Below, in pieces: positions 60,899 through 64,000 of a stretch of DNA of 64,000 bases. The stretch is from JBNLBS01 sp050303415 (lineage in GTDB: Bacteria; Pseudomonadota; Gammaproteobacteria; Methylococcales; Methylomonadaceae): assembly GCA_050303415.1 (NCBI GenBank), contig JBNLBS010000005.1:1-64000 (forward strand). The letters are read 5' to 3'. The translations under genes and the position numbers were made by a program. The notes under the pieces are model-generated. The model saw only the letters and a list, made by a program, of their open reading frames with translations, was not told where the DNA came from and did not search any database. Position 1 is the stretch's first letter. Each line of letters begins with the position of its first letter.

Positions 60899-61900
60899 AT
60901 GCCAAACGATACAATGGAACACCCTTTTGCCGAATACATTCGTATCCTTGGCAAAGGTAAAAATGGTTCACGCCCATTAACCCGGGAAGAAGCCTATCAT
61001 GCAATGCGAATGATTTTGACGGACCAGGTCGAACCTATTCAACTGGGTGCATTTTTAATGTTGATGAGGGTCAAAGAAGAAACGCCTGAAGAGCTGGCCG
61101 GTTTTGTCCAGGCCGCGCGAGAATCATTTCCGCCCTTAAATAACGATATTCAGGTAGATCTGGACTGGTCTTCCTATGCTGGAAAACGTCGGCATTTACC
61201 CTGGTTCTTATTGACCGCTCTACTGCTGGCTGAAAACGACATCACTGTTTTAATGCACGGAGCCAGCGGCCACACGGCCGGACGTATTTATACCGATGAG
61301 GTTTTAAAATATTTCAACCTGACGCCGGCTCAATCTATTGCCGAAGCACAGCAACAATTAACGCAGCAGCATTTCAGCTATTTAAGCCTGGAGCATTTCT
61401 GTCCCAAACTGGATGAAATTATCAAACTACGCCCCTTAATGGGCTTGCGCTCACCGGTTCATACTCTAGTCCGGTTATTAAATCCGTTTAATTCCAGTCA
61501 TAGCATTCAGGGTATTTTTCATCCCGGTTATCGGCCGGTACATCAGGAAGCCGCATTATTGCTGAAACAGGAAAATATTGCGGTGTTAAAAGGCGAAGGC
61601 GGCGAAACTGAACGCAATCCGGATATGGAGTGCCTGGTTCAAAGTGTCATAAATGGCGAATTAGAAGATGAAAACTGGCCGGCATTATTCAAACGCCGGC
61701 ATATGAAACCAGATAAACTGGAGCCCCGGCAATTGGCCCAAGTCTGGCAGGGCCGGATTGAGGATGAATTTGCTGAAGCTGCCGTTATTGGTACCGCGGC
61801 CGTTGCGCTTAAGTTGCTGGGTAAAGTATCAAATCAGCAGGATGCGCATAATCTGGCCGCTGATTATTGGGCAAAACGTGACACGCAATGTTTTACTTAA
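60899..61900 (+). CDS. ybiB: YbiB/TrpD2-family glycosyltransferase-like protein
   Basis: 333 aa homologous to the anthranilate phosphoribosyltransferase fold. 'HPFAEYIRILGKGKNGSRPLTREEAYHAM' and 'QLGAFLMLMRVKEETPEEL' form the N-terminal helices, and 'LMHGASGHTAGRIYTDEVL' and 'VLKGEGGETERNPD' the former catalytic loops. Key TrpD residues differ, as in the YbiB/TrpD2 group, which binds nucleic acid in E. coli. It is probably co-transcribed with cyoE. Confidence 0.88.
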   Translation: MPNDTMEHPFAEYIRILGKGKNGSRPLTREEAYHAMRMILTDQVEPIQLGAFLMLMRVKEETPEELAGFVQAARESFPPLNNDIQVDLDWSSYAGKRRHLPWFLLTALLLAENDITVLMHGASGHTAGRIYTDEVLKYFNLTPAQSIAEAQQQLTQQHFSYLSLEHFCPKLDEIIKLRPLMGLRSPVHTLVRLLNPFNSSHSIQGIFHPGYRPVHQEAALLLKQENIAVLKGEGGETERNPDMECLVQSVINGELEDENWPALFKRRHMKPDKLEPRQLAQVWQGRIEDEFAEAAVIGTAAVALKLLGKVSNQQDAHNLAADYWAKRDTQCFT

Positions 61901-61925
61901 CTATACAAGCACACTCTTCAGCCAT

Positions 61926-62540
61926 TCACTTTGTTTCAAACCGGGGAATCCCTTTAGGAGCTCCCCTTTCAATATTGATATATTGCAACCCCATCAATGT
62001 CTCTTCATCAATATGATCGACCCAAATGACTTTTATCTCGCCATTCAGATCCAACCGCTTAAACTCGAATGTGGTTTCCGTACCCGGCTTAACATCCACC
62101 TTCTCGGACAGACGAATCATCAAACCATCAACTGACACATCAACACTTTCAAAACGACATATTTTGCCATTCAGCACTATCTGCCCAGGGGCAATTAAAT
62201 TTTTTCGATACACATGCCTTTTGTATAAGGCATATTCAGCATTGGAAGAAAGATTATTAAACTCCAAGGCCAATTGAAATCGTCCGTCAACTTCTTCTGC
62301 TCTTGCTACATTGGCATCCCCGGCCAATTTCATATCCGGTATATAAAAGTCCAAAACCGGAGATTTTTTTATTGCTTCAAATAAATCAGGAACGCCTTTT
62401 AAACCATAATCCTCACACAACTCAACTAATGCGCCGGTAATGGATATATTAATAATATTAATATCCAGCTCTTTTTCCATTAGATAAATCAATCCATGGG
62501 TGGATAATTTTTTTCGATAATACCGTTTGTCTTCAAACAT
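61926..62540 (-). CDS. tandem PilZ-domain protein
   Basis: 204 aa from the ATG at 62540 (MFEDKRYYRKKL); 21 upstream codons have no support. Two PilZ-type units: about 5-100 ('RYYRKKLS', 'NISITGALVELCE') and about 105-204 ('YKRHVYRKN', 'DVSVDGLMIRL'). The second has the RxxxR and D/NxSxxG residues that bind c-di-GMP; the first is looser (RxxR). It is probably a c-di-GMP receptor with unknown partner. Confidence 0.8.
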   Translation of the reverse strand: MFEDKRYYRKKLSTHGLIYLMEKELDINIINISITGALVELCEDYGLKGVPDLFEAIKKSPVLDFYIPDMKLAGDANVARAEEVDGRFQLALEFNNLSSNAEYALYKRHVYRKNLIAPGQIVLNGKICRFESVDVSVDGLMIRLSEKVDVKPGTETTFEFKRLDLNGEIKVIWVDHIDEETLMGLQYINIERGAPKGIPRFETK

Positions 62541-62705
62541 AATGAAATACCATTTTATAACTGGTTTTATTCCTTGCGCAGCCAGCGTTGCGAAGCATAA
62601 CAAACCTAATTGAATCTTTATTTAATTACAAGTGTAGTTGCTAAAACACAATTATTCATCTATTTTTATTAACAATTAAGCATAGTTTTTCCCCTTGCTC
62701 CCTAA

Positions 62706-63335
62706 ATGATAATCCAATTTTTGCAACAAGCATCTGCCGCTAGAATAATACTCATTCTTGTCCTTTCCGGCTCGTTGCAGGCCTGCATTAGCAGTCCGCC
62801 AAAAAACACTGATAATATTTGTCAGATTTTCAGAGAAAAAGATGACTGGTATGACGACAGCAAAGAAAGCTTTGAACAATGGGGGGTTCCCATTTATGTT
62901 CAAATGGCCATTATGCATCAGGAATCCGGTTTTGTTGCTGACGCCCAACCACCCAGACCCTGGCTATTAGGTATTATTCCCTGGTTCAGAAACAGTTCGG
63001 CTTATGGCTATGCACAAGCTCAGGATGATACTTGGGAGGATTACCTGAATGCTGCCGGTAGCTGGGGAGCCGATAGAGACGAATTTGACGATGCCAGCGA
63101 CTTTATCGGCTGGTATTGCCATATCAGCCACCAACGTTTGGGTATTTCCAAGCTAAATACGGCCAACCTTTATCTGGCTTATCACGAAGGGCACGGCGGC
63201 TACCAGAGAAAAACTTTCCTTAAAAAACCGTGGCTTATAAAAATCTCAAAAAAAGTCGAACGGAAAGCTAACAGATATAAATTACAATTAAACAGTTGCA
63301 AACAGGAATTTGAGAGCAATTTCTGGTTTTTTTGA
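62706..63335 (+). CDS. transglycosylase-like (SLT-type) lipoprotein
   Basis: 209 aa with a lipobox 'LSGSLQAC' (lipidated C27). 'PIYVQMAIMHQESGFVADAQPPRPW' holds the catalytic-type Glu of lysozyme-like transglycosylases (about 62-86), followed by 'SAYGYAQAQDDTWEDYLNAAGSW' and 'LYLAYHEGHGGYQ', which are SLT-fold motifs. It is expected to cleave peptidoglycan from the outer or inner membrane. It lies 39 bp before the FKBP gene. Confidence 0.85.
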   Translation: MIIQFLQQASAARIILILVLSGSLQACISSPPKNTDNICQIFREKDDWYDDSKESFEQWGVPIYVQMAIMHQESGFVADAQPPRPWLLGIIPWFRNSSAYGYAQAQDDTWEDYLNAAGSWGADRDEFDDASDFIGWYCHISHQRLGISKLNTANLYLAYHEGHGGYQRKTFLKKPWLIKISKKVERKANRYKLQLNSCKQEFESNFWFF

Positions 63336-63374
63336 TAAACTAATAGATTCACACAAGAAAAAAAAGGGGGAACT

Positions 63375-63854
63375 GTGATCCAAATCCAAACTCGGTTAAT
63401 TTCAATTTTTACGATTATTCTTATAGGATTTACTATGTTTTCATTGGCAAATGCCACCACACCTGAAGAAAATAAAGCGGCTGGCGAAGCCTTTTTAAGT
63501 GAAAATTCAAAAAAAGACGGTGTAATCACCACAGCAAGCGGATTGCAGTACACTGTTTTAACCGAAGGCGAAGGTGCTTCACCATCCGCCACCGATAGGG
63601 TTACCGTGCATTATAAAGGCACAACAATAGATGGCGATGAATTTGACAGTTCATACAGCCATGGCCAACCGGCAACATTTCCTTTAAATAGAGTGATTGC
63701 AGGCTGGACGGAAGGTGTTCAATTAATGAAAGAAGGTGCAAAGTATCGTTTCTATATCCCTTCTGAACTTGCCTACGGCCAGCATGGCGCAGGCGGTGCA
63801 ATTGGCCCTAATGAGACATTAATCTTTGATGTTGAATTGATTAAAATCCAATAA
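63375..63854 (+). CDS. periplasmic FKBP-type peptidyl-prolyl isomerase
   Basis: 159 aa starting at GTG (GGGGG upstream), which gives a complete signal peptide (about 1-27, ending 'ANA'); the ATG at 63435 would cut it. A short helical linker is followed by the FKBP domain (about 52-159): 'VTVHYKGTTIDGDEFDSSY', 'VIAGWTEGVQLMKEGAKYRFYIPSELAYG' and 'GPNETLIFDVELIKI'. It helps fold exported proteins, like FklB/FkpA single-domain relatives. Confidence 0.95.
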   Translation: MIQIQTRLISIFTIILIGFTMFSLANATTPEENKAAGEAFLSENSKKDGVITTASGLQYTVLTEGEGASPSATDRVTVHYKGTTIDGDEFDSSYSHGQPATFPLNRVIAGWTEGVQLMKEGAKYRFYIPSELAYGQHGAGGAIGPNETLIFDVELIKIQ

Positions 63855-63871
63855 TTTTTCTGATTGATTTT

Positions 63872-63913
63872 AAAAACGGGGTTTGGGTTAGTTCCTAAAC
63901 CCCGTTTTGCTTT
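63872..63913 (+). terminator. intrinsic terminator after FKBP
   Basis: AAAACGGGGTTTGGG and a matching CCTAAACCCCGTTTT arm are followed by GCTTTTTT. Confidence 0.88.
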
Positions 63914-64000
63914 TTTCCACTCCCAATCTTAAATTACAAAGCTTTTGCTTTATCTTAAATGCGTTTATCCTGTTAACTGAACGTTGAATCAGTAAACTGA

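Overview
The window is chromosomal DNA from a gammaproteobacterium. The gene orders metY-rimP-nusA-infB-rbfA-truB-rpsO-pnp, ribD-ribE-ribB-ribH-nusB-thiL-pgpA and trpFBA-accD-folC-dedD-cvpA-purF-metZ are typical of that class. The AT-leaning composition and the rest of the gene content would suit a Methylococcales-like lineage, but nothing here is diagnostic of it. There is no rRNA, CRISPR array or prophage.

Layout. Positions 1-9.1 kb carry a truncated uracil-DNA glycosylase and then the minus-strand translation/RNA-decay cluster that begins at an initiator tRNA. Positions 9.2-14.9 kb hold pgpA-thiL-nusB-ribH-ribBX-ribE-ribD-nrdR, tightly packed on the minus strand; the RibB protein has a decayed GTP cyclohydrolase II domain. 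Positions 15.2-17.2 kb hold a class II aldolase, grxC and an OmpA-like protein. Positions 17.5-26.3 kb hold metZ to trpF. Positions 26.4-34.3 kb are a looser mix: a DUF2231 membrane protein, a WaaP-type kinase, an HDOD protein, a fused SpmA-SpmB protein, mtaB and two secreted proteins of unknown function.

Positions 34.5-46.9 kb are the accessory region and the most unusual part. Small genes (peroxiredoxin, SRPBCC, M28 peptidase, VOC, DUF3147, unknowns) are separated by imperfect palindromes ending in RYYYAAC/GTTRRRY core motifs, which is the signature of integron attC sites. There is no integrase gene, so I read it as an integrase-less cassette cluster (CALIN). It is broken up by an IS3-family element with a damaged orfA, an IS110-family element with a strongly structured leader (candidate bridge RNA) and a 9-A frameshift, a fragment of a REP-associated transposase, REP-like palindromes and a duplicated 150-bp repeat. 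A cation:proton antiporter gene sits inside the region.

Positions 46.9-56.5 kb (minus strand) look like one respiratory/sulfide block: a MASE1-CHASE-PAS-PAS sensor, a regulatory gap with repeated TTGAAAC motifs, psiE-cydP-cydA-cydB-cydX, a sulfide:quinone oxidoreductase-like protein, and a secreted protein carrying a CxxCH motif and an MVL-type lectin domain. Sulfide oxidation could feed quinol to the sulfide-tolerant bd oxidase. Positions 56.6-63.9 kb return to core genes: rsmD, two M16 peptidases, cyoE, a YbiB/TrpD2 protein, a tandem PilZ protein, a transglycosylase-like lipoprotein and a periplasmic FKBP.
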